Shown here in pieces: positions 1-11,150 of a stretch of DNA of 64,000 nucleotides. The first letter of the stretch is position 1. Every line of letters begins with the position of its first letter. The stretch is from Schistosoma haematobium (taxonomy: Eukaryota > Platyhelminthes > Trematoda > Strigeidida > Schistosomatidae). The translations under genes and the position numbers were made by a program. The notes beneath the pieces were generated by a model. The model saw nothing but the letters and a program-made list of their open reading frames with translations, was not told the DNA's origin and searched no databases. Location: positions 5,246,616 to 5,310,615 of the forward strand of contig NC_067196.1 in the NCBI RefSeq assembly GCF_000699445.3, written 5' to 3'.

Positions 1-1010
1 AATTTGGCAGAAGCTAGTCGAGCCTTCTGTATTCGTGCTGAGATTTCTTCACACACCAGACCACAAGGGCTGATGAGACTTCCAAGATAAGTGAAGCGAT
101 TGACACGCTTAATTACTTCACTCCCTATCATTAGTTTGGGTGTCGATGCAACCCAATCCTGAAGCAACATTTTGCATTTCAAGGGGGAGAATCGCATCCC
201 GAACATGCTTGCATAGTTGCTTAGAGTGGTCAGAAGACTCTGCATGTTGTCAGCGTCTTCGCCAAATAGAACTATGTCATCAGCATATTCTAAGTCAACA
301 AGTGAACCTCCCGGTAGAAGTTCAACCCCTGGAAATCTAGACGAGGAAAATGTTACCTCTAAAAGTACGTCAATGACAAAGTTAAACAAGAATGGAGAGA
401 GTGGACAGCTCTGATGAACACCACTTGAGGGAATCAATTCTGATGACAGTTCGCCATAAGCTCTCACTCTACCAGTTATATTCGACTAGAGAGCTTTTAT
501 AAGGTTAATGTACTTCTTTGGTACTCCTTTCACTGACAAACACTGCCATAGAACCTCACGATCAACAGAATCGGACGCTGCCTTAAGGTCGAGCAATACT
601 ACGATTGTGGGGCGTCTGAATGTATGTCTGTGTTCTAGGACCTGACGTAGTGTGAATATGTGGTCTATACAACCACGTCCAGGTCGAAGACCAGCCTGAT
701 TTTCTCTAGTCTGTTCTTCACGAGCTTTGGTTAGGCGTCGAAGTATTATTGAGGCTAATATTTAAGACACTATATTAGTCAAACTGATTCCTCTGTGATT
801 GTCACAAGAGGACTTTTGTTCTTTCTTATAGACTGGCACAATCAGTGATTGAGACCAGTCAGATGGGATTACGTCCAGTTGCCAAATCTTACCTAAGACC
901 TCAGTTAATCTCACTGCTAATACTGAACCACCATCCTTAAAAATCTCAGGAGTAAACCTGTCAGGGCCTACTGCTCTCTCTCGCTTCAGATTTCCTATAG
1001 CTTTGTAGTT
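1..1010 (-). pseudogene. LINE-A reverse transcriptase remnant
   Basis: Reading from 1010 down to 1, the minus strand encodes a non-LTR reverse transcriptase: PVYKKEQKSS, then QAGLRPGRGCIDHIF, then VLLDLKAASDSVDREV, then the catalytic box EYADDIVLFGEDAD at about 250-290, then the thumb region ([19 protein letters not shown]). In-frame stops occur near 763 and 490, so it is dead. It continues past the window edge. Probably of the RTE-like group common in schistosomes; the family name is not certain. Confidence 0.88.
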
Positions 1011-1589
1011 TTGTCAGTTCGCATGTAAACTTCTGATAAGTATAAGAAGTGGTCAAAAAAATACCCAAGCAGCATTCGTATTGTTGACCTAAGGTCACCT
1101 AATCTAATTTCACATCGTGTTATTTCTTAGCGGACGTTCGACTAATGAAAGAAATTACTTTACAAGACACATCTGTCATTAGTCTTTATATATCAAATAT
1201 AAGCTTAATATTTAAGAATTGATATACAACTTAAACGTTATTGATGTTAAAACGTATTACTTGGAAAGTGTGAAGTTAGTTTTATGTAAACGATTTTTCC
1301 ATAGTGAATTCAGTTTAACTGCAAAAGCGTTTTATATTTCATATAGAAAGTAGTTAGTTTATAATTCCAAGTGTGAACTGGTTGTAGACTTACATCCGTC
1401 ACTTCCTACTGGTGCATGATTAAAAGGTTTTTTTTCTTCTTCAAATAAATTAAAGATTACCTACAAGATCAATAAAGTACATTACTCACTAGTAACCTGT
1501 ATTATAATAGATTTCGTTAGATTCTACCTTATGTATGCTTGCAAATACAAGATGTTAAGAAACTTTAAACTATGTATAAACATACAATG
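1011..1589. other. no feature recognised
   Basis: AT-rich sequence between the LINE-A remnant and the leader-like repeat. No open frame, known repeat or RNA gene seen. Confidence 0.6.
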
Positions 1590-1770
1590 AAGTTCATTTT
1601 GATTATCAGCGGTTCTCAAGAAAACATCGAGGAAGCTCTAAGAAGCTCAGAAAAAGTCGAAGATATTCCATCCAATCATCGTTTGGAAGAATATGCCAGA
1701 ATCCTTACATGTGGCTTCCCTATTGGACAAATGCTAATAACCTCCTATATGCGGATTGGAGGACTATAAT
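1590..1770 (+). repeat. leader-like repeat, inverted partner at 3060-3230
   Basis: GAGGAAGCTCTAAGAAGCTC and GAAGATATTCCATCCAATCA recur, with changes, on the minus strand at 3115-3210. It lies just upstream of the gag remnant and is probably part of the same element's LTR or leader. Confidence 0.5.
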
Positions 1771-1976
1771 GATGATTTCGTTGTTACTAAAAACTATAAA
1801 TATCTGACAGTTTTGTACCGTAGATGACACTTTGGAATAGCATTTTTTTCACCTGTGATCTGTTTTCTCATTTGCGACTTGGGAGGGTTCTAGCGTTCGA
1901 GTGCTCAAGTTATACGTGGTATATTAAGAAACTAAGCTCTAGATATAACAACTGCTGACGGGGTTAGTTTATCAAG

Positions 1977-2965
1977 ATGTCATTTACCTTTGACCAATTT
2001 GAAGCCTTGTTGGAGAAACAAGAAAAACGTTGCGAACAGTTCCAGATTCGTATTCTAGAAGCTCTAACCCAGCAAATGAACGTAAATCAGAATGGGCTTA
2101 CAGATGATCCTTCCAAATCTCATGTTGACCACATCATTAATTCTGTCCATGAATTTCATTTTGATGGTTTGACTGGTGTTACATTTGAATCGCAGTTCAT
2201 CAAATACGAAGATGTATTCAAGGTCAACCTAGAAAAATTTGATGATGTCGCGAAGGTCGGAGTAATGTTACGCAAACTTGGCACAGGTGAACATGAACGC
2301 TACACCAACTTTATTCTTCCCAAGAACCCCAGATACCTTTCATTTGATGCAACGGTTGTAACGTTGTCGCAAATATTTGGTAAACAATCATCTTTGTTCA
2401 ATATTCGTTACGAATATCTGAAGTTGGCTAAAGCTGGAATTGATGACTGGGTGCAACATGCTAGTGTAGTGAACAAAAACACTAGTGGGGACAATCGAAT
2501 GTACTTAACACAAAATTACAGGATTTGTTAATAAAATCTAACAATCATAAAGTAAATGCTTAGTTTGCAAAACGTCCACCAATTGTCTGAAAAAGACTCA
2601 GACTTCATTGTTCTTGCATTTTCATAAAAATTACATTCTGTCTCCATTCTTTACTGTTCGTTCCTCTTGCCTCTCTGCTGCCGGACATTCTGTTCCTGAC
2701 TAACTTCATATACTACTTATGTCAATATAAGTAGCACACCACACTAGCATAGTAAATCGGGAGTATGAGCGTTTCAAATTATGACAGAAGATCAGTTTAA
2801 GTGTCTTGTTTTTATATGCAGCTTGCAGTCGCCTGAAGATGCCGACATCGGAACCAGAATTCGCAGTAAAATTGAATAGTGTCCAAATATAACGTTACAA
2901 GAGGTGACGAGTGAATGTTAGAGGTTGGTAAACTTAAACAATGACAATTCTATGGTTGAAAACAA
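1977..2965 (+). pseudogene. LTR-retrotransposon gag remnant (Gypsy-type, probable)
   Basis: ORF 1977-2531 begins MSFTFDQFEALLEKQEKRC and includes VTFESQFIKYEDVF, RKLGTGEHERYTNFILPKNP and QIFGKQSSLFNIRYEYLKL, as in gag proteins of schistosome Gypsy-type elements. From about 2480 to 2745 unrelated sequence intervenes; gag similarity resumes at 2760 (EYERFKL, MTEDQFKCLVF, LQSPEDADIGTRIRSKIE) with a stop at 2880. No protease, RT or integrase follows. The clade is inferred from memory of such elements, not shown here. Confidence 0.7.
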
Positions 2966-3059
2966 TGGCCAATCACCATACGTATAGGTAAAAATTAGGC
3001 GGAAAGATTCTTTTGTAGGACAGTTCAAACAATCAGCTTACATCCTCGTGCTGGTTATG

Positions 3060-3230
3060 CGATGAGTGGCATTACGATAAATTTTGCCTATATAAAAGCT
3101 ACACGTAGGGATTCTGGAATATTCTTCCAAAAGATGATTGGATGGAATATCTTCGGCTCTTTCTGAGATTCTTAAAGCTTCCTCGAGTTCATCCATGCAC
3201 CGTTCTCATAAATTTATGATAAAACCGAGA
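3060..3230 (-). repeat. inverted partner of the 1590-1770 repeat
   Basis: See 1590-1770. On the minus strand it runs from GAACGGTGCATGGATG to TATATAGGCAAAATTTATCG, like the end of an LTR. Confidence 0.5.
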
Positions 3231-3456
3231 ATAACAAATTAAACAGAATAAGATGATTACATTTCCTCAGCTGTTTCTTACAATTCATAAGATTTCAAAA
3301 TTAGATTCAAGATATTACAGACTGATTGCCACACCAACATTTTGTTCAGTCATTTGAAGTTTATTTAAACCTTCACTACAAAACATTAATACACACTTAC
3401 ATTAAACTCTAATTGACTTTATTCCAAACTGTAATTTTCTTATTTCGATCTCTTTT

Positions 3457-3487
<31 letters not shown>

Positions 3488-3844
3488 TTTTTTAATCTTC
3501 GCGCGCTTATACAATACGACAGCTTGGGACGACGCAAATTATCCATTCCAGGTTGCTCTATGATGTTTATGTTCAGATTTTCTCATTTTAATTTTAAAAT
3601 ATTCTAAATTGTAAGCAACAGCTGTGGAAAATCTGTCAATATGAAATAATTTCATACCATCTTGTTCAAACTGTTAGTCTCATACATTTCAATTTAGTAA
3701 ATGGAACTATGTAAATTAAAAATAATATAATAAAGTGTGATCAGATCAGCAAACCAATCCAGATTGAAAATTCAAGATCACAGTAGATATTTCGAAAAGA
3801 ATCCTCACTGTTTATTGTATCATGATTAGTAGTTATTATTTATT
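3231..3844. other. AT-rich spacer
   Basis: Only the CTT microsatellite stands out. Confidence 0.6.
3459..3487. repeat. (CTT)n microsatellite
   Basis: About nine CTT units. Confidence 0.9.
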
Positions 3845-4265
3845 TCAACACATAGATATTGGTAGAAGGAGGCACCAAATACATATGCGCCACACAAATC
3901 TCATTCGATATGTGTGAGGGCTGTGATACTGACCGGGTGCCCAAACCGAACCAGGTGGTTTCCTTAGGGGGTCACTCCCCGAGTCTTCGACCTGAAAACC
4001 TGATCCACAGGGTAGTGGAGCATGGTGAGGAGATGCAGTCCCATGGGAGCCGGTGACCAACAATTGGTTCATACACCATTTGTTCCCTCAGGATACTGGA
4101 GCCCATGTGCACCATTGGTTTCGGATCCGGTTAAAACGCTGGACATTCGCTTTTCGTCCTCTCATTTTCGTAAACAACACCCCTTTCGTGAGAAGACAGT
4201 GAGTAGGACTTCCCTGGCAGAGACTATATACACGTGGCCATGTGAGAGCATTTGGAGAGGGCCTT
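3845..4265 (-). repeat. family D repeat
   Basis: About 0.42 kb, ending on the minus strand in CTATGTGTTGAAATAAATAA. Similar to the other family D copies. The tail suggests a retroposon; no known family recognised. Confidence 0.8.
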
Positions 4266-4334
4266 GGGCTTCTGACAGTTTCTGAAATCATACTAAACAT
4301 AATAGTATGATAATTAATTATTCAATCAGAAATT

Positions 4335-4460
4335 CGACACGTGAGTACTTTCTAGATGTTTTTGAGAATCTTTTATTCATCGTTTATTGGATAAAATGTT
4401 TCTCAACATTTTCAGGGCCCCTTTAGACTATTTCGAAGAATATTTCGGACCTCTCCAACA
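4335..4460 (-). mobile_element. fragment of LTR family L3
   Basis: Resembles 23680-23803, ending with the CTCTCCAACA edge. About 125 bp. Confidence 0.6.
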
Positions 4461-4504
4461 TGTATAGTCTGTTTTCTGATTGATTAAAATGGTGAAAAAC
4501 TCTA

Positions 4505-4745
4505 AATCAGTCAGCAACAATGTAGAACTTCGTACGTACGTACATCAGTTCGAGTTGCCATATCACATTAGCACAGAAATACAATTGTCGACTCAAATTC
4601 CATAATCATAGAAGTATTATAGAAAATAGTCAGAAAGATGAGGGTTTAAGATGTTATTCAAGGAGTATAATCCAGTGAAATAAACTTGGGAAGAGAAAAA
4701 AAGAAAGGGACATGAAGAATTCAGAAGATTAGAAATTGGGAGAAC
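4505..4745 (-). mobile_element. LINE-A 3' UTR fragment
   Basis: Closely similar to 21400-21640 (shared CAGTCAGCAACA start and the GTACGTACGTACATCAGTT stretch). Only untranslated sequence remains. Confidence 0.75.
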
Positions 4746-4789
4746 AAAAAGAGTTGATCACTTTAATATTTAGTGATTGAATTCGTGAG

Positions 4790-4985
4790 TCAATTGAAGC
4801 TAGACCACCATAAAAAAACCTGGCAGCATTGGACGGCTGTTTCGTCCTATTGTGAGACTCCTCAGAAGTGCGCACCCACGACCAAGCCTCGCGAGGATCG
4901 AACTCAGGACCTACCAGTCCTGCGCGCGAACGTATAACCTCTAGACCACTGAGCTGGTCGGCATCCAAAGGTGTTAATGTCTAAC
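4790..4985 (-). mobile_element. family B SINE, 5'-truncated
   Basis: Head, hammerhead and 3' end on the minus strand, downstream of the MCTP stop. Confidence 0.78.
4826..4871 (-). ncRNA. hammerhead ribozyme, family B, weak stem I
   Basis: CTGAGGAG, stem II, GAAA and GTC are kept, but stem I has at least two mismatches. Confidence 0.5.
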
Positions 4986-5117
4986 TTCAAGCAATTCATT
5001 ATATTTTTCTATGTCGACGTCATAATCGAACTTGAAACTATATGTTTATCATACGTAAAAAGATAAGATAAATCAGTGAAATTAAATCAGGCATTTATAT
5101 ATATATATATGATTAGT

Positions 5118-5522
5118 GTTGGAAATGGTTGGAAGAAAGTCAGGGGCGGCCAAACCAAAACATGGCATCAGTGCTTGAAGTCACTAACTTCTGATCTGAG
5201 CCATGTTGGTGGATTCATAATACTCGGTTGGGGTCCGCGTGACTATCGCAATCAATGGTTGGAGACTCTGGGTGACATATTTCAGATTGTATCACAATGG
5301 CGTAGGTGTATACACTGTTTGCTTTCCATTAAAATGTGAGATTAAAACTATATCTTACTTTCTTCCTGTATTATATCCTTATGCACAATCTTTCTTTTAT
5401 GTATTACTACCATTGAAGTAACTGCTTCTATGAATTCGGTATTCATCTTGTTGTGCTAATGAGGTGTGGCAAGTTGGATCGATGCATATATGTGCCTGGT
5501 CCTACGTGTAGCTGACTGACTG
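5118..5522 (+). mobile_element. LINE-A 3' end
   Basis: Starts in the [20 protein letters not shown] segment, runs through [17 protein letters not shown] and RRCIHCLLSIK, then the 3' UTR, and ends with a GACT repeat. It is fused directly to a family D repeat at 5523. Confidence 0.85.
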
Positions 5523-5935
5523 ACCTCTCACATGGCCACATGTATACAGCCATTGCCAGAGAGGTACTACTCACTGCCTTCTCATGGCATTGCTGTTGTT
5601 GACCAAATTGAGCGGATGAAAAGCGAACGTTCGGCGCTTTAACCGAGTTGATAGACATCTGGAGGAGTTGGAAAACCCTAATCTCAAACCAATAGTACAC
5701 ATGGTCTCCAGTATCTTAAAAGTACAAATGGAGTATGAACCAATTGTTGATCACCGACCGCCATGAGACTGCATCTCCCAATGTTGCTGCAGTGTCTTGT
5801 AGATCAGACCTTTAAGTCAACGGCTTTGGGTGCAGCCCTCTAAGAACATCATCTGCTTCAGTTTGGCTGACCTAGCAGTATTACAACCTACACACAAATC
5901 AAATGAGTTGTAACTGCTAGGATCTATTTATGAAT
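5523..5935 (+). repeat. family D repeat, fused to LINE-A
   Basis: Degenerate copy beginning exactly where the LINE-A tail ends. Confidence 0.72.
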
Positions 5936-6457
5936 TATAGAGATTTAGTAGAAGTTGTCTCATGAACTGTAAAAGTACAATTTTTATTCATTATTATTAT
6001 TATTTTCTCCATATGATTGACAAATCGTTTTTCATTAAGGTTAATAAGCAAATAAATAAATTTGTAATGATGTTTATAAAAAAATAATCTTTATCAACAG
6101 TGAATAAGTCAATATTATCATAGAAGAATGTCAAAGATTCAAGAAATCATCAAATAAAACTAGTTCTTCTCAATCATCTTTGATCAAATGTTATACAATA
6201 GAGTATTTAGCTCTGTTATTATCTTAATTCAATATTTAATACTTCAAATATGATCCCTTTTTTTGTTTCCTATTGAGTCAATCAAGTTCCATTTGTTTCA
6301 AATGAATGATGTGATTGGATAGAAACTCGTTTCTGTTTTGTTTTTGTTTTTAGAAAGTATACGGATACATTATAAAAATTCATTAGTAATAATGAGTTAG
6401 TTACGGAGATGAAGGAAAGAAGAGAGAGAGGGGGGAGAGAGAGAAAGAGATATTATT
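5936..6457. other. AT-rich sequence beyond the MCTP 3' end
   Basis: Ends in a purine-rich GAGAGA tract (6412-6450). No gene seen. Confidence 0.6.
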
Positions 6458-6463
6458 TTTATT
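6458..6463 (-). promoter_or_regulatory. possible MCTP polyadenylation signal
   Basis: AATAAA on the minus strand about 250 nt after the stop codon, the first exact match I saw. Nothing else fixes the transcript end; a CT-rich tract (purine-rich on the plus strand, 6412-6450) follows it. Confidence 0.25.
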
Positions 6464-6708
6464 AATAATGATAATAAACGCTGTAATTGTAAGATTTCGT
6501 AATTCAAACATTCAATAAAGTACAAATAATAAAGAAAAAAAACAGTATTTTGTTGATTACTGTCAGCTGTGAAATAGTGATTGATGATGTCATAAAAGGT
6601 TAAAAGAAAAGAAGTACTGATAAAATCAATAAAATCAATAGCATGTATAATATTATGTATATATATATATGTCTGTAAGTATATGTATCTTCCAGTAATA
6701 TTTGTGCA

Positions 6709-6843
6709 TCATTCCACATTACTTTGATAACCATTCGTTCCTGGACAACCTTGTACTCCTCCTACCTTGGTAGTTGATAACACATTTGATTGTCTTATTT
6801 CAGCTGGTGGAGTAGATAAAGGTCTTAATTCTCTGTAATAAAT
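6709..6843 (-). CDS. MCTP: MCTP exon 20: C-terminus and stop
   Basis: 44 codons plus TGA. Begins [20 protein letters not shown], matching the MCTP tail Y-Q-E-L-K-P. The acceptor TCTCTTAAG at 6844-6845 was preferred over ATTACAG 10 nt inside because only the former keeps phase with exon 19; the inner site would give a stop after 10 codons. Confidence 0.9.
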   Translation of the reverse strand: MYYRELRPLSTPPAEIRQSNVLSTTKVGGVQGCPGTNGYQSNVE

Positions 6844-9800
6844 CTTAAGAGAATTTTAAAAAAATAAAGAGAATATTAATGATATACAGAAAATATTGTG
6901 ATGTTTTTGTGTGCATTTAGTAAACATCATTAGAATCTACTTAAATAGATCTAAATATCTCCTCACTAGTGACTGACTTCAAGAGATACTTCTGGAGTTC
7001 TAGTGAGAAGCCGTTACCAGTGGAGTTCAACCAGGTCTGCTATGAGATATCAGCTCACTGAAGACAATGGTGTACGGTGGCGCAACTTCGTGGATTGGTT
7101 GAAGTTAGACATTAACACCGTTGGGTGCCGGCTCAGTGGTCTAATGGTTAGGTACTCGCGCGCGAAACCAGCAGGTCCTGGGTTCGAGTCCCGTGGGGGG
7201 TGTGGTCGTGGACGCGCACTGCTGAGGAGTCCCATACTAGAGCGGAACGGCCGTCCAGTGCTTCCAGGTTTTCCATGGTGGTCTAGCTTCAAATTGTCTC
7301 ACGATTTCAATCTCTAAATATCTTTGGATTAATCAGTTCCGATGGTGTGGTTAGTGACCAGTTACCTTCATAAACTTTGTTATCTTTATATTTATTTTCA
7401 ATAAACTGCTATGTTAAGTTGATCTCGGATTATGTAGCTCATTGACCACCTACCCCTCACTAATTGATGGATTGAATTTATGCTAATATGTCTATCCACT
7501 CAAAACTAGAAACCATGTAGCCATTCTAGAGATTTCTTAACCTACTTGCAATTTTCCTCACTCTGATATGTTGACATTATTTTACTCAAATTCATCTCTA
7601 TAATTGTTCACATAAATTGATGTAACTAATACTATACTATTCCATTAAACCATATTATATTCGTAAATGTGTAGATAGAAAGGATGTTTAACAAATTGTT
7701 CATCACAGTAGATGAAACGTATATTGTAAATGATGATAGATTTGTCCTCTTTCATTATTGCAATTCTTGTTCTGATACAAAAGTGGATTTATTGTGTAAG
7801 CAAGATTAATTCAAAAAAAAAATTTAAAACTGCTAAGTCTTGGTGATTGGACGCTTTATTCGTTCTTAAGCTATTCTGATAACCCACACGCTAGAACTAT
7901 ACAGCGACCTGAACACCAGGGAGAAGACGCAAAGTATGAGAGAAATACTTTACTCCAAGGTTCGTTTTTGTACAGAAAACATGGGTATTTATAGACGTTA
8001 ACGTTTGTTAAATCAACATCATATTTCGGCCAATTCGTTAACGACATATTATGCTACTGATCAATAGTAGCACGCTACGTTGGGATTCTATAATGCACCA
8101 TCATGCTCTGATTGGCTAAGACCCTTCGGCTCCTTTTGGGCCGCTGGAGGCTCCGTTGAAGTTCTCCGAAAGCCGACTCAACAAAAACACTAATAGTAAT
8201 TTCCGGTGTATTTTCATAAATGGTTAATTTTTTAAACATTTTGTTTTTGTGATGAAACTACCAAAAAAATCTTTTAATTTTGAAATAAACTTAGATGATT
8301 TTATATTAAAAGACACTGAAACTTGGAGAACTGAGAAAGCTATCATCCAGAAGATACAAGTGTTTATTAACAGTTGTCTACATAAAATACTTTAGATTTA
8401 TTAGCCAGACACTATCAACAACAACCTACTGTGGGAGAGAACAAATCAGATTACAACAGAGAAAGAAATCAGGAAGAAGCAGTGGATGTGGATAGCACAC
8501 AAATTAAGGAAAGCACCAAACTGAGTCACAACGCAAGCCCTCACTTAGAATTCTCAAAGCCAAAGGAGAAAAGGAAGAGCAAAGAAAACATTATGCCGAG
8601 AAATGGAGACAGACATGAAAAGAATGAACAACAATTGTTTAGAACTAGAAAAGAAGGGCCAGGACAGAGTGGGTTGGAGAATGTTGGTCGGCAGCCTATG
8701 CTCCATTGGGAGTAACAGGCGTAAGTAAGCAACATGATGCCATGCGCGTCAAGTCCTCACTTTTGTCTAAATAGATGATTTATAACGTTCAAATAAACGA
8801 GTTATTTCAACTTACTGTGTTAATACAAAAAACTTTCGAACGAAATAACTAATTGGTGGTTCACTAAATAATAATAGGGAATATAGTGAAGTAGGGATTC
8901 TAAAGTTGTTAACCACTCCTACATATAGATCTCGTCAATCGTTGTCTTAAAACTTCGTTTCACTATCTCTTACATGAGCTTGTCAATAGTGCTTTTGTAA
9001 ACAGTGATAAATATTTCATAAGACCTAATGAACATGAGAATAATGCATACAAAAACTTTAGTGTGAATCTTTTATCAATCATGTAATAGTAGTTGTGTAA
9101 TATGAATTAGACAATATTAAGACTGAAAATTGACAAATTGCCAGAATCATTGGAACATGTCAGATAAGCACTTTCCATACTCATAATATCCGAACACACT
9201 TGCTTAAACATTACTGTATGAACTTTACCTGACAAGTTTTGCTGAATAATTTCAAATCTAAACACCTTCAGTTCTATATTAACGATATTTGTCTACCTAA
9301 GAACGCTACTGTTGAGTCGGCTTTCGGAGAACTTCAACGGAGCCTCCAGCGGCCCAAAAGGAGCCGAAGGGTCTTAGCCAATCAGAGCATGATGGTGCAT
9401 TATAGAATCCCAACGTAGCGTGCTACTATTGATCAGTAGCATAATATGTCGTTAACGAATTGGCCGAAATATGATGTTGATTTAACAAACGTTAACGTCT
9501 ATAAATACCCATGTTTTCTGTACAAAAACGAACCTTGGAGTAAAGTATTTCTCTCATACTTTGCGTCTTCTCCCTGGTGTTCAGGTCGCTGTATAGTTCT
9601 AGCGTGCGGGTTTCCAGAATACATTAGGAAACGAACATAGCGTTCAATTCGCAAGATTTGTCAGCTACAAAAATATTTTAATATCCTAATTATAAATGAA
9701 AAAGTGTTATTGGGGAAACACTTTCTACATTTGTAGTAAAAAGTCAAATATCATTCTATTCAGAAATCAAAACATTTTGTGGTCAGACAGTAAAATATGA

Positions 9801-11090
9801 ATTTTTAAGCGCCTAAACCTCTTAGTAATTTCAGCTAAATGACACATTAATTTACAAATATCAGTCAATCCATTGAATCAACACTCTGCCTGAAAAAAAT
9901 GTTTTACACAATACAACATCACGTATCATCATGGGTATTTTTAAGAATGGAATCTGTTTGAACGTACCTTCTCCATTCTACTAGGGACTCTATTTAAAAT
10001 ACCCATAAATAATGTAGTAGACGGTCTTTGTCGATTGCGCATTCTACGTGTGAACTTTTTCAGAGCTGGATAAATGTGACAAAAACAGTTTTTTTTAAAG
10101 AAAATTAAAAAAAAAAACCGATAAAATGGACTATACACCTCATTATTTAAAAGGTATGCATGAAAATGTCGTGATTCACATGCAGGTGCTTTAATACAAG
10201 CTTTAATTTGGCATCAAATTGATGCATGGTAGGATATTAGGATCCACTGATCAAACTATGTCGCCAGAGAATTTGTATATTCTTGGTCAGATTGCAGGAT
10301 TGATACACATGTAGGAGCTATATAATAAACTATATCTTATTACATTGATTCTCACCTATATGTGCATTACTCAGTGGTATCAAGTTAGATAAAGTGGATT
10401 ATTCTTAAAAGATGTTCTCATTCTTATTACTTCAAATACTTATATCTATCATACGAAATCCGATTTATATCATGTCATTAAGGTGATAAACTTTTGAATG
10501 ATTAAATACATATTGGTCATATCTAAGATTAAATTAACTGCATACTATAGACCATTTGTACGATAAATGGTAATATTTGGCGAGTAATTCAGTTATATTG
10601 GTTGATTATCACTTGGCCAAACTAGTTACATGAATTCAGACTACTGGTTGTGGTTAACAACGCATAAATATACAGTCCTCTTCCTTTTATAACAGATAAA
10701 CAAACATTGCCTGAGAACTGTCATCCAGTTGTGAACAAATAGATTTATTTATGCCCATTAAGAATGGAGGGTATCCCTCGGTTACCAGTATCCGATCACA
10801 GGTGTATACGAAGCACTGCTCGTGTATTTTGGGACCAGTGAATAAGCAATGCCTAGGTTGGAAATAGGGTATTAGATGAGGATGTGTTGGGGATGTTATA
10901 TCCCCAGATCTCACTTGGTAAATACCTTATTTTCGTGATTTTATTTTGAAAATTTGAATTTCTTTGTCATCGCGCCAAAATCGCTCTTTTCACAACGTCA
11001 TATTTCCCACTTGGGAGAATACTAAACGCTATTGGTCCGTTGTTTCTTTTAGTACGCTATTTTGTAACTCTTCCCAAGGACAGTTTTATG

Positions 11091-11150
<60 letters not shown>

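Noticed and set aside
6709..6833. Exon 20 starting at the inner acceptor (TTTATTACAG)
   Set aside because: With exon 19 ending in phase 0, that start gives a stop after 10 codons and loses the Y-x-E-L-x-P similarity.
7130..7195. tRNA gene (GCCGGCTCAGTGGTCTAATG ... GGTTCGAGTCCCG)
   Set aside because: A and B boxes are those of the repeated family B SINE; no acceptor stem closes and many similar copies occur.
7003..7317. 104-codon open frame with GC-rich coding look
   Set aside because: It lies entirely inside a family B SINE and includes its tRNA-like and ribozyme parts.
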